Part shown: in pieces, positions 10,976 through 21,600 of the stretch
How positions within the stretch are numbered: the first letter of the stretch is position 1
Layout of the letters: the number at the start of each line of letters is the position of its first letter
Assembly: GCF_000151665.1 (NCBI RefSeq)
Contig: NW_013171815.1
Span: 1,129,153 to 1,193,152 of the forward strand
Direction: 5' to 3'
DNA from: Blastocystis hominis
Taxonomy: Eukaryota > Sar > Bigyra > Opalinata > Blastocystidae
DNA: 64,000 bases
Made by a program: the position numbers and the translations under genes
Notes under the pieces: model-generated
Databases searched by the model: none
The model's input: the letters and a program-made list of their open reading frames with translations, nothing else
Told to the model about the DNA's origin: nothing

Positions 10976-13710
10976 ATGATCCCAGACAGTAGTAATCTAT
11001 TGAAGGAGATAAATAGCTAGGTGTTTTATCGAAACCCAAGGGAGCAGAATATCTGCTTGAGGGTTATGTTGCTGATAGTGAACCAAAGGTCGTAGTGAAA
11101 AATGGCGTGAGGTATTCGCTTCAGTCCTACAAAGGTGAGCACAGGAATGAATATACGATGCGCTCAGATTCTGGAGACACCTATCTATACAATAGTGGCA
11201 TTTTGAAAATGCATTGGAAGGAGGATGACAAAGGTTCTCGTGTTGGAGGGTTTACAGTGTACGATAAGGGCAAGGTTGATTTTGTTCAGAGATTTAAAGA
11301 TATTCTGGAGCAACAAGACTTTAACCGCATAGTGAATCATTTGAGGGGGTTACGTATGGAAATCACCTCTAAGGATACAGACTTCAAGATTTATCATGGA
11401 GAATTCAATGAGAAGCGTCAAAGAGATGGCTGGGGAATAGAGTATGACAAAAACACCGGACAATTTTCTTTGGAAGGCATTTGGAAGCGAGATTCTCTTA
11501 CTGAGGTTCGCAGAGTATTCGAAGATGACGTGATGATAGAGTTTAAGCGAGATGGAGATAATCTATGCAGCTACCAGCGGGTGCCATTGTATGTCGGCGG
11601 ATTTCGCTATGATGAAATCAATGAAAAATTCTATCGCGAGGGAGTAGGGTATGAAATTGACGAGAAAACTGGAATTGCAGTGAGAGAAGCAGAGTGGAAG
11701 GATGGTCAAGAGATCAGTGGAAGGGATTTATCTGATGGCTGGTACAACCCCCTCCCGCTCAAGGTCACGGTAATAGAGCCTCGAGATTTGACTCGACTCA
11801 GTTTGGAGGTAACTGACTTAGTGATCGATACCACGTGCTGTGCAGATTTAAACGAGTTGGATTTGAGCAAGTTTACCCTTCTATCGACCCTTGAGATTGG
11901 AGACAATTGCTTTGGATCGGTGGATACTTTCAGAATCGACGGATTGAAAAAGTTGAAATCTATAAAAATCGGTAAGAATTCGTTCACACTGGTGAAAGAC
12001 TTGAACTGGGATACGGACTGGGACGAAGCTATTGAGAGAGCAAACAATCGACACCGATCCTTCCATATCTTGAATTGTGAACAACTAAAGTCGATTGATA
12101 TCAGGGAGTGTAGTTTCTCTGATTATGGTGGACCATTTGAGTTGGTGAATCTGCCCTCATTAGCAACGATCAAAATCGGTGTGATTGGAAGCAAGTCCAG
12201 AAACTTCCGTTGCACGTCATTTGTGATTCGAGGTAAGAATTGTTGATTCCACCGTGAGAATCAGATCTTCCGAAGCTCACCTCTATTTCGTTAGGCTATG
12301 GAGCGTTTTGTCGTGCATTTTCAACCGCCATCGAGAGTATATTGTCAATCACAGACGTTTAGAATTAGATCTCCCCTTATTGCAATCTATTGAACTTGGC
12401 TGCTTTGCACTGTTTGGAAGGGATGACGATTCGTCTTCACTTGTATTGCGAAGTAGGCAATCGAGATAGATGCCTTAGTTTTTTTGTAGATTTGCCTGCT
12501 CTGACATCCATTGTTTCGAAGGGATGCAGTTTGTATTACCAACGCGCTGTGACACTAGAAAGTGGCTTTCTTGCAACTTTCTTTTCTGTAGATGTCCCCA
12601 ATCTTTCGAATATCCAATTGCCAAGTTCATTCTTGTTTGGGAAGCCATTCCAAGGGGTTGATTCGAAAACGATTTCCAGTACTCATACCGATTTGATTCT
12701 CGACTCATAGATGTCAGCTATCAGCTTCACAAAATCTGTCCCTTAACGATGAGCGAGTTCGCATCGATTGAATCCTCTGTTACTTCAATCAAGATTCCAG
12801 ACTGGACATGTAACGAATCTGAGTTCGTGAAGCTCGATTTCTCACAGTTCACCCAACTTCAGTCCTTGGAGATCGGAGATGACTGTTTTAGCTATGTGAA
12901 TGTCTTTAGGATCAACGGACTCCACTTCTTGAAAAGGTTGAGAATCGGCAAGAACTCGTTTACGCTTGTGAAGGAACGGGAGATCGATGAAAACTCGGAA
13001 GAAGCGGAGGAGAAACTGAACAATTCCGCTCGCTCATTCCACATTGTGAACTGCGAGCAACTCGAATCGATCAAGATAGCTGAATGCAGTTTCTGCGATT
13101 TCGCAGGGGAGTTCGAACTTGGAAACCTTCCCGTATTGAAGTCTCTCAAGATTGGCACCATTGGAAGATGGTCATTTAATTTTTTCTGGAGTTCATTTGT
13201 GGTTCGAGGTGCGTTTTCATTCGTGCGCTCACATCCAGATCTCCCCAAACTCGAATCGATCGAACTCGGTAACATGGTCTTCTTTGTTTCGTTTGCCACC
13301 ATCATTGAAAGTACGAAAACAGAGCGAGTTTGTCGATAGATCTTCCTTCACTACAGATGATCGATCTTGGTTACGATGCGTTAGTCGGAGATGAAGATTC
13401 ATCATGCTCGCTTACGATGCGCAGTTTGCATTGGGCTCATCCAATTACTAATAGAACTTCCCAAACTCGCATCCATTACTTCAGAGGTCGGGAGTTTCCT
13501 ATGCTCTAGGACTGTAACATTGGAAGGTAGTCAGAAAGGAGAGATACTGATTGATGATGTAGATATTCCTAATCTGAGCAATGTCAGATTGCCTGATTCG
13601 TTCAAGAGGGTGAAGTCGAATACGATTTCCAGTAGTATTTTATCGTCTCCTTTTCTTTAGACGTCTCTTCGATTCTTGCTGATTGTGTAACAATCAAATC
13701 GGATGATTAA
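10976..13710 (+). CDS. MORN-like/BspA-type leucine-rich-repeat protein (LRR gene 1)
   Basis: The start ATG (10976) lies in a 13-nt first exon (MIPD); a 32-nt intron at 10989-11020 then joins SVLSKPKGAEYLLEGYV. The N-terminal half (to about 11750) has MORN-like pieces: YHGEFNEKRQRDGWGIEYD and YVGGFRYDEINEKFYREGVG. The second half is built of irregular BspA-like LRRs with a repeated core (LEIGDNCFGSVDTFRI; IKIGKNSFTLV; SFHILNCEQLKSIDI; PSLATIKIGVIGS). Two such blocks are present, around 11830-12230 and 12780-13200. Short exons coding DLPKLxSIxLG separate or follow them, and each is bounded by 30-36-nt introns in phase 1. The last exon ends TAA at 13708. No signal peptide or membrane anchor is seen. 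Proteins of this kind in parasites are often surface or interaction proteins, but no function can be assigned. Confidence 0.7.
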
Positions 13711-13763
13711 GTCGCTTTTGTTTGAGCTCTTTTATTTGGCAGAGCTTATTGCAAACTCCACTC

Positions 13764-13771
13764 TGTTTGTT
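13764..13771 (+). terminator. Polyadenylation motif of LRR gene 1
   Basis: TGTTTGTT about 54 nt after the TAA at 13708-13710. Confidence 0.55.
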
Positions 13772-14309
13772 ATATTACGCATTCTATTAGTACATTGTGT
13801 GTTTTGGAAGGTTCTATGAAAAGTAGATCTCATTAATGGAAATATCGTTCGATAACTATCCTTATAGTGACCTCAAATAGATAATATGTGATAATTCAAG
13901 AAACAGGCAAATGTCCTATAGAATTGTGTCTGATTGTTATTATTTGTATGCATTCATTACAGTTGCATAATCCAAATATAAATAGTGCAGGAATCACGAA
14001 TATTCTCACTGAAATTAGCAAATCTATATCTATTTGTGGACATAGAACCTCAGAAAAAGACAGTATTGTATCAAACCGATTCATAGTGAACAAACGACAA
14101 ACAATCATCATTCCACTTCATCCATAAAATTAAGCAAAATAAGACGAATAAACTGGCACCAAATATCTCAAAAATGAAATTGAGTCTAGTGATTCCCAAA
14201 AAAGCCTGTTATTTTGGACTTGAATTCTGTATACAATCTTTGCTGTTGATATTTATTTGGGGTGAAATTTAATTTTGATACTGCTTATAAGAATACTATA
14301 CTATCAATC
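13772..14309. other. AT-rich intergenic region
   Basis: No supported gene. Short open frames on both strands (for example around 13890-14127) have low-complexity, AT-driven composition. Confidence 0.5.
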
Positions 14310-16229
14310 ATGGAAACTCCACTGAGGGAAAACCCTAAGAATAAGGATTATCTTATTATCATTTCTGTTGACGGCCGTGAACAAAGAGCAAATGTATATA
14401 ATTATTGTTGTCGATTAACACTAGTTCCCTATTAACTCAATATCTTGGATCTTGATTGGTAGAAATTTCTGTTGACGATTCATTTGTAGATACAAGGAGT
14501 GGAAAATCGGTGATACAGAAGGAAGTTGATTTCGATAGTAGTGTTAATTCGTCTTCCATGGTATCGATATCCTTTTCCATACAAATTTTTATTACAATTT
14601 CCTTAATAATACTGTATCACTTCCTTTACTAGTACCTTCTTTGAAATCCAGGATTCTTACTCACAACACTCTACAGAAATACTGCAGAATCCATGTGTGG
14701 TTTTTCCTGACCGTGAGAACGCCTCTTTGCTCATGTAAGTATTTTTTGTTGCTGTGATGCTAGGAGCTGTTTCAAGAAGTTGGGAGTGCGCATCCCCTCT
14801 ATTCTTTTTCGTGTCTATTTATTTCTGACCGAATTCAATATCTACCAAGACCAAAATCAGAATCGTTACCCAGTCGAATCCACCACGTATTTTGCTCTTT
14901 TCGTCTGCAACAACCGCAAGCCGGCTTCTTTCGGTCTTTCCCGCTGCATCGATGTGAAGGACGCTTTGTTATCGCTGTTCCAGAAAGGCCATTGTCTCGC
15001 CAGCTCCACGCTTCTCTTGAACAACGAATCGCCTCTCTCCGCGCCTCGCCATGTTTCAATGGACGCCACCGACTCGCTCTTTCGCATGTACGAGCCTTCT
15101 TTCCACTCCAACACGCCGCTCCTTCACCCCAATTCCTTCTTCGATTCTCGCACCTATTCCGGAGACGACTTCTGCAGTTCGCAGTGGTCCTCCGATTTCT
15201 CCGCGTTCCGCAACCCCTCCGTCCTTCCCGCCGTCTCCACCTCCTCCATCCCCACGCGTCCCTTCGAGTTCTCCGATCCCCGCGGGGCCGAAGTGTGGAG
15301 CCAGCCGCTGAATCGATGGGACTCGCAAGAACGCTCGCTGCGCCCGTCCATTCGAACGGGGAGCCTGTTTCAAGACCTCCCGGCAGAGCGTCGCCGGTCC
15401 AATTCGATGAGCGTGATGCACTCTTCGTCTTCTCTCTTCTTCCAGAACACGTACTCGCCCACGCCTCTTTCGTTCGGCTATCTCACGCCCGCGCAGAACG
15501 CGCTTCCTCTCTCCGAGACGGACGCGCTCGACGACTTCTCGCTCGGAGATGTCGCGCCGTTCGACGCTTCGTTCGCGACAACCGAGCCGCAGCCGGTTGC
15601 GGAGCGCAGTTTGAACGAGGGGCTTCACTTAGCGAAGCTACCGAGCGAGGAACCGATCCACACGGGATCGGCTTTGAATCCGAACAGCGCGGAGTTCATT
15701 CCGGGAGGCAAAAAAACGGGGAAACAGGGAAATCGGGGTGGAGCGGAGCATGGAAAGGCGGGCGTGAAGCCGCGCGATCTGTTGGAACAAACAATGCTGC
15801 AGCAGCGAATCGTGGAGAATCGAATCACGACGTTGAAGCTTCGCGGATTGCCGTACACCGTGGAAACGTGGAATCAGATTGATGGATAGGCGACAAAGGA
15901 GGAAATCGCAGCCTTCTTCGCTCCGCTGGAAGTGCCGCGCGATGCGAAGGGCGAGTTGACGATCGTGATCGGACAGGACAATCTGCAACGACCCAGCGGA
16001 GAAGCGTTCGTGACCTTTTCGTCAGTCGAGGACAGCGCGAAAGGACTGGAATACCATTTAAAGAATCTGGGGAAGCGGTACATCGAGATCTTCCCGCTGT
16101 TCAATAAGGATTATTATCGAAGAAGTGAGTGGCGAGGAAGGCGTGCGAAGTGTAGATATGATCTATTGTTCCATTTGCAACAAGTACGGACACACGAAGG
16201 AGTCGTGCGTGCTCCGCACACACTCGTAG
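14310..16229 (+). CDS. Quasi-RRM RNA-binding protein with C-terminal zinc knuckle (hnRNP F/H or ESRP-like)
   Basis: The ATG at 14310 starts METPLRENPKNKDYLIII. Four short introns (31, 29, about 90 and 29 nt) follow before the long exon beginning near 14770. The N-terminal third (INSISWILID, then VVFPDRENASLLMSCFKKLG) is vaguely like the DnaQ-fold region of animal ESRP proteins, without a complete DEDD set. The middle (about 14990-15780) is a long Ser/Pro-rich disordered region. After a 30-nt intron at about 15860-15889 comes a qRRM: TLKLRGLPYTATKEEIAAFF ... PSGEAFVTFSSVEDSAKGL ... NLGKRYIEIFP, matching the hnRNP F/H/ESRP signature GEAFV-F and RYIE-F. The last exon adds CSICNKYGHTKESC, a CCHC-type knuckle, and ends TAG at 16227. 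A role in splicing or mRNA binding is likely from the family. Confidence 0.75.
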
Positions 16230-16297
16230 ATCATCCAGGGTAAAAAAAATGTTTTGTATATCGTAAGTGTATTATGGAGGGTTTCGATGTTTCTTGG

Positions 16298-16305
16298 AAC
16301 AAACA
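16298..16305 (-). terminator. Polyadenylation motif of uS9 gene
   Basis: TGTTTGTT on the minus strand, about 39 nt past the uS9 stop. Confidence 0.6.
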
Positions 16306-16343
16306 AGACGTGTGCTCTGCTATACAGCCTAAACGTTGAGCGT

Positions 16344-16935
16344 TTATCGGTAAGACTTCTGGTAACGGGCACGAGCCGATGGACCTCCGTACTTCTTGGG
16401 CTCGCAGCGACGAGGATCTAGCAATGAAACCAGCGACAAAGAGACTACCGGCAGCGATCAGGGAACGATCGAAGGAAACGAGGAGATCCTTGATCTCACG
16501 CTTGGCCTGCTCATCGACGTCTACAGATCAAACACTCCAGACAACACTACATTTCTGGTAGAACGCAACGATCGCTCTAGAGATAGCCTGACGAATGGCT
16601 GTTCATTACCAAAACGAATCGAAACTACCATAAATCTGAGCAACGCGACCTCCTCCCTTGACAGTCACACGGATGTCGAGGTTGGCAAATCTCTCAGCTC
16701 CGAGAAGGAGAACCGGCTCAATAGCCTTCATCTTCATGCATTCGGGCTGCATAATGTCAATCGGTTGATTATTCAATCTCATGACTCCCTTTCCATACTT
16801 GCAGTGAGCAACGGCAATGGCGTTTTTCTAAAACGGAGATTAGCACAATGTTCAAGAAAAAAGAAACGCTCTCCAAAATTTGCTTACCTTACGGCCAAAG
16901 GTTTGCACAGAAGGCTTAGCTTGTTCAGTGGACAT
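16344..16935 (-). CDS. RPS16: 40S ribosomal protein S16 (uS9)
   Basis: Small-subunit protein uS9, whose basic C-terminal tail reaches the decoding site. Exon 1 codes [17 protein letters not shown] 60-nt intron (16828-16887) leads to [20 protein letters not shown] and the core [20 protein letters not shown], then [10 protein letters not shown]. An intron at 16599-16628 (30 nt) joins [16 protein letters not shown], and a third at 16521-16550 (30 nt) joins [14 protein letters not shown]. The C-terminus [12 protein letters not shown] is the canonical tail that contacts P-site tRNA, followed by TAA (16344-16346). Spliced length is about 145 residues, as expected. Confidence 0.95.
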
Positions 16936-18005
16936 CTCAAAGGCACACTTTCTAAGTCCAATAATAACCCCTGGGTAAAATCGTTAGTGCGGTGGGGGTA
17001 AATTCACATATAACCTATGATCTTGGATAAAAAAGGCCATTTCAGAACTTTGTTTGAATAATTTGTATTTCAGAGGGTTAGAAAATAGATCTTAGTGGTG
17101 AACCCTCAATTTGTTAGAACCAGTAATGTAGACTGTATAATTGTAGGATAATTCGTAAAATATGGAATGAGAGTGAATGAATAGAGAAAGCAAAAATTGA
17201 AATGTATGCTAAAAAAGAATCTTTGGCTTGAAGAAAAGTACTCAGCATTATGATCAATGGATGAGTTGAGGCAAATAGTACAAGCAGATAATATCGGTAC
17301 TACACAACTACTAAAAGCATAAAATCGGGGTATGAGAACGAATTGAGTATTTTCCATATGTTTTATTTTCCGATCACTTTTTACTCTGTGTGATTTATAA
17401 GCACTACACAAACATAGATGTTATATATATAGAAAAGCACAAAGAACTGGATATTGGTGCCAATTCGAATTCCCATTTACCTACATGAATGCCGATCTAT
17501 TTGATTCACGTAGAAAGAAATCCAGGCATATAAAAATATTAAAGCTCAATAATATATATACTAGTGACTTAGTATCCTGAGAAAAAAACTCCATAACAAA
17601 GTAAATCTAATCATTCCTATTCACAATCCATAAAATGGCAGACATTAAGAGATCGTAAGAAGTGAAAAACCTAAACACTACTCAAGAAAGATAACATCAT
17701 GAAATCGATAATATATATGAAAAGCAGATAATACAATATGTATGGGTCATCAATTAACTCACGCTCCTTCATATAATAAAGGCAATTCATTTTCTTTCAA
17801 ATAACGCATACAAAAGCAGCAGGAACTCTCGAAGCACGTTACCTAAATGCGGTATGCAAGTTCTCATGGAGAAAGAAAAATAGTAAGTAGTATTATAACG
17901 TTTGGAAAGTAATAAACCTCGATAATTCTAGCTGCACCCTCCCTACCATCAAGGATCTCATGTATAGGAATAGGAATAGGAAGCGAAAATAGATAAAGAA
18001 GTGTG
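16936..18005. other. AT-rich intergenic region
   Basis: About 1.07 kb of AT-rich sequence with no convincing exon on either strand. A 101-codon minus frame at 17106-17411 is low-complexity and phenylalanine/serine-rich. The right end could hold remnants of the TAF2 3' region. Confidence 0.4.
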
Positions 18006-19625
18006 TTAATTTTGGAACAGATTACGCAATACAGCCTCTATGAAGAAGAAAAAGACGTCGCTGAGATTGGGGATTTTACCCCATTACAGAAAGGTTATGT
18101 TCCACTGATCCAATCATCGGATAATCTACAGGCTCTCGTTTCTACTTCGCAAAAGTGACTCACACAAACGGTAAGCGGCTGGATCAAGATTCCATAGTAC
18201 TGGAAGGCGAGACAGAGACAAATCAAATGATGAAACTCGGGGATATGGCTGAAGTCCTGCTCATGATAAAGCCACCGATTCAGAGTACCTTCTCTCCGAT
18301 CAGCTGATTGCGATTGATCAAAATCAGTCCATACGAGACCGAGTAGGGCTCTGGAGAATCGGTTACGAACACCACAACGGTCGATTGAATGAGCTTATAA
18401 TGCAAAATCGAATCGTTCATGATAATACTATCGAGAAAACTGACTGCCTTGTCGACGGTCGCCGCGGCTATCCATCAGTCAGCCCATCAGACACTACCAT
18501 AGTTGATCATGTAGTGATGGACTCGCGTAATCGCAGCGATAATTTGGTTCTCGTGCGTCTTCACTTGCTCGTGGAACTCGCCGGCCACAAATCCGATCGA
18601 GGACGCGGACATGGGCGTTTGGGAGGAGAAGAGGAAGATGGTTTTCTGATCGCCTTTCGTTCTACTGAGCACACGCGACCTCGCCCTACAGTGTTTTCTT
18701 TACCAGTTTGCCGCTTGCCCACACAGAGAAGGTCGAGGGAACGATGATCTCCAGCTCCCAAAGACAGCGCTCCAGCTCGTTGTCGATGCACGGCACCCAC
18801 GTTCTCACTCCGTTACAGAGACTTTCCTCCTGCTTGCCAGAGAAAAACGAACTCCACGAATACACGTGCGGAGTGGGGTCCGTGCGAAAAAAGATTCCAA
18901 CTTCAGGATTCTTCAGTGTGTAGCGGATCTGGATCTCCAGAGGGTTGTGCTGGTACACGCCACTCCACACTTTGTGATCGCTGGGAGGCAACTTGAAACC
19001 AGGAATGGAACGCAACGATTCGGCCTCGTTTGTGCTGGAATATTGCTCAATAACAATGTGATCTTTCGAAGAGTCGTACTCACGACTTTGCTCTTCTTCT
19101 AGGTTTAGACGATTCACCAGCCCCATATAACTTCCACGGTTCATTAACGTCAGTTTCACACTTTGGGGTATCTCGATTATCAACTCGCCGTCCTTCGATG
19201 CGTTCAAGTCAAGAAACCAGAAAATAGTATCAACAAAAGGATATTGCCAACCCACCACGAAGCATTGTATAGTATGATTTTAAATCACGTACTGTGTCAT
19301 ACACCACCTTGTCCATGTAATCAAAGTAAGAAAAGCGCGCTGGAACCTAACGCGTTAGACTTCCCACTATCCAATTCATACATTGTTTACATGCACTGAC
19401 AGAACCTCACACTGACGGCAATTGAGTCGAATATCGCGAAGAGTGCTGAAATGAGGCACAAGACAAATATTTGTGCATCCATTAATGCATTTATTTTCTA
19501 TATCTAGAGAAATATCCATGCAACATATTCTAATTACCAATATCGAGAGACACTTGTTGTTTGATTATACTACTCCCAATTTCTGTCTTGAATCGCTGAA
19601 ACCCAGAATCATTGCGAGACGCCAT
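18006..19625 (-). CDS. TFIID subunit 2 (TAF2)-like protein, apparently short
   Basis: TAF2 is the M1-aminopeptidase-fold subunit of the general transcription factor TFIID. The ATG at 19625 gives MASRNDSGFQRFKTEIGSS. Later exons contain TNICLVPHFSTLRDIRLNCR, NASKDGELIIEIP, then SWSSFFSGKQEESLCNGVRT and WVPCIDNELERCLWELEI, which align with human TAF2 (FWFPCVDSYSELCTWKLEF). A 28-nt intron near 18670 joins TKGDQKTIFLFSS; the next exons (to about 18180) continue with ITRVHHYMINYA, SYGLILINRNQLIGEK and CLAFQYYGILIQPL, corresponding to the LAQQFFG region. Beyond this only a weak extension (LSDDWI...LRNLFQN, TAA at 18006) can be drawn. The roughly 600-residue C-terminal HEAT part of the family is not visible, so the 3' end is uncertain and the gene may be truncated. 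Confidence 0.65.
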
Positions 19626-19687
19626 AATTGAGAAAATAGAATAGTTTTCTGAGCTTTGATTATGGAGTGGATGATTTAGATTTGAAT

Positions 19688-19869
19688 ATGAGTGATGGGA
19701 ATGGAAATAGAAAAGGTGCTACTCTCTAAAAAACTACTTGGATGGTTTTGATATTGCTTTGTTGTTCTCCCTCTCTCAGCGAATTCCTATAGAGTGAATG
19801 GGAAGTGTGATTTGTTCCCAAAAGAATATTTCGAGGATCCTTTTCGTTCCTGTTATAATGAGCCTTGCT
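19688..19869 (+). CDS. Possible 39-residue Cys-containing peptide; stop made by polyadenylation
   Basis: The ATG at 19688 (MSDGNGNRK) is followed by a 64-nt GT...AG intron with a pyrimidine-rich 3' end (about 19716-19779), then ANSYRVNGK and DPFRSCYNEPC. There is no genomic stop in a sensible place, but a codon-initial T (19869) lies exactly five bases before a TGTTTGTT, so poly(A) would give TAA after Cys39. The three Cys are spaced C-x14-C-x4-C. I recognise no family. The gene is divergent from TAF2 with 62 nt between start codons. Support comes from the plausible intron and the stop geometry; there is no homology, so it could be chance. Confidence 0.4.
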
Positions 19870-19870
19870 G

Positions 19871-19897
19871 GTTTGTTTGTTTGTTTGTTTGTTTGTT
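19871..19897 (+). repeat. TTTG microsatellite containing overlapping polyadenylation motifs
   Basis: About six tandem GTTT/TTTG units give several overlapping TGTTTGTT copies, the first at 19874-19881. Confidence 0.85.
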
Positions 19898-20037
19898 CAA
19901 GCATATACAGATAGAATATTGACCGTGAATATTGGAGAATATTCTACTAGCCTTGTTTTCACTTTGAATAATCACAAGTATTGGAGTGGTTTGTTTTCCA
20001 ACTTTTCCCTCCAACTATTTTTTGACAAGTTTCAATA

Positions 20038-21572
20038 ATGGAGGAAGAAGAAGACATATTTGCATTCGACTCGCTATTCTACACAGAACCAAACAGTAGA
20101 GAACAAGCGAAGGTCAGTTTGGTGGACCAAGTATTTCAAAGAAAGCTGTATTTCTGTCCCACACATGTGATATATCCGTCGACCCATACTCTCGATCGAC
20201 TGCATGCGAAGGTACAGATAAGCAGAACAAATCAAAAGATAGATTCTAGTTGACACCATCGATTCTGAGTATATTCGTTTTTTCTACGGTACTCCTCTCT
20301 GCAGCCGTTCTCGCGTGTGTGACATCGTTCAGTTCCACGAGTATTTGATCGTTCTTTCTCGGAAAGGGGCTTGCCAAGCGTATGACTGTCGATCCTATCG
20401 TCGCCACATGTTTCTAAACCCCTCCAAGTTCGATATCATTCAAACAGTTTTCGTGAATCACTTGAATGACCAGCTGATCATCGTGTCGTACCATTGTGTG
20501 GATGGAAAGAACGTTCTACAATGTCGCAGTGTGACAGCGGAGTTGACTTTGCGTTAAACTCTAATCCAAAGAATGATCGACCAGCGCGACTTGAGCGAAG
20601 GAACGCTTCTCTTTCAGGACGACTATTTCACATCTCCGAGCTATTTTGAGTTTGACGAATACAACGAAGTCATCATCACCTTCTGTGCCTCGAAGCAGTA
20701 TAAACAACACATAGGTGTAATACAAAGCGAATACAAGGTATGGAGACAGCGGGACTATTCCTTCCTCTACTCGATCTCCGATGAAAGAATCCAGGAAGTG
20801 CGCGTGGGGTCGATGCGGTTCGTGCGAGTTAACGATAGAAAGGGGATGATTCTGGTGGCGCAGGAAGCGCACTTCATTCCCACAGGCGACTTATTGGTGA
20901 TGCCCATCATGGTACTCGCTCTCCACACAGGCGAAATCATCTACCGAGCCAACTTCTTCCTTCACAGCACCAACGAGGTGGAGTTTCTGGAGGTTTTCGA
21001 AGAGTACATTTTCATCAAGCAGCGAGATCACCGTCTCGTTATCTACAGCGTAGCCCACCTCCGCAGCACATCCCATCCCTAGATGGTTCACAATCGAATC
21101 GTGAATCTAGCTCCGCCTCAAGGCTTCGACTCCAAATTGATCGTGTTTCTGAACTACCAAGAGCTCTTCCTCGTGTTCTCCAAGACCTCCATCGATATTT
21201 ACGATCGCCATCTCGCGAGAAAAGCCTCGTACAGCCATGGGTCGGGTGATTAGGAGATTGGAGAAGAGCTATCCCTATGCGGACAACACCTACGAGAATA
21301 TCGCGTTTATCTCGGAGACGCAGGACATCTTGGTGTGCTATTACAACGACCGCCTTCGTACAGGAAAGATCGACATGTTTGACCTGCTGACAGGAGAACA
21401 CTTGTTCTTCCGCGACAGTCGCTCGATGAACCCCTCGGATAACTACGGACTGGAGGACGTCAGTGGATTGTTCTTTGATTTTGAACGCGACAAGCTGTAC
21501 ACAGGTCCAAGTGGGAACAGCCATTCACAGATAGGCACACGAGCAGGATTGATTCATGTTTGGTCTGCATGA
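20038..21572 (+). CDS. Conserved uncharacterised protein, probably beta-propeller-like
   Basis: The ATG at 20038 starts a very acidic MEEEEDIFAF. A 31-nt intron at about 20214-20244 joins ILVDTIDSEYIRFFYGTP; a 59-nt intron near 20530-20588 joins RDLSEGTLLFQDDYF; 33-nt and 25-nt introns follow near 21050 and 21230. The strand-rich sequence (CDIVQFHEYLIVLSRKG, QLIIVSYHCVDGKNVLQCRS, DYSFLYSISDERIQEVRVG, EVEFLEVFEEYIFIKQRDHR, AFISETQDILVCYYNDR) resembles an uncharacterised plant/algal protein family sharing phrases such as LLYSISD-x-x-VQEI and VDFIE-F-E-LL-KQ. A WD-type propeller fold is an inference. The stop is TGA at 21570; the T of that stop is five bases before a TGTTTGTT. Confidence 0.6.
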
Positions 21573-21574
21573 CG

Positions 21575-21582
21575 TGTTTGTT
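21575..21582 (+). terminator. Polyadenylation motif
   Basis: TGTTTGTT begins five bases after the T of the TGA stop at 21570, leaving almost no 3' UTR. Confidence 0.7.
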
Positions 21583-21600
21583 TCACACTTTTAGCAGGAA

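Noticed and set aside
14992-15882. 296-codon plus frame and 190-codon minus frame over the Ser/Pro-rich exon
   Set aside because: Shadow frames of the quasi-RRM gene exon; compositional artefacts of GC-rich codons.
17106-17411. 101-codon minus frame in AT-rich spacer
   Set aside because: Low-complexity hydrophobic/Ser composition, no splice or poly(A) support.
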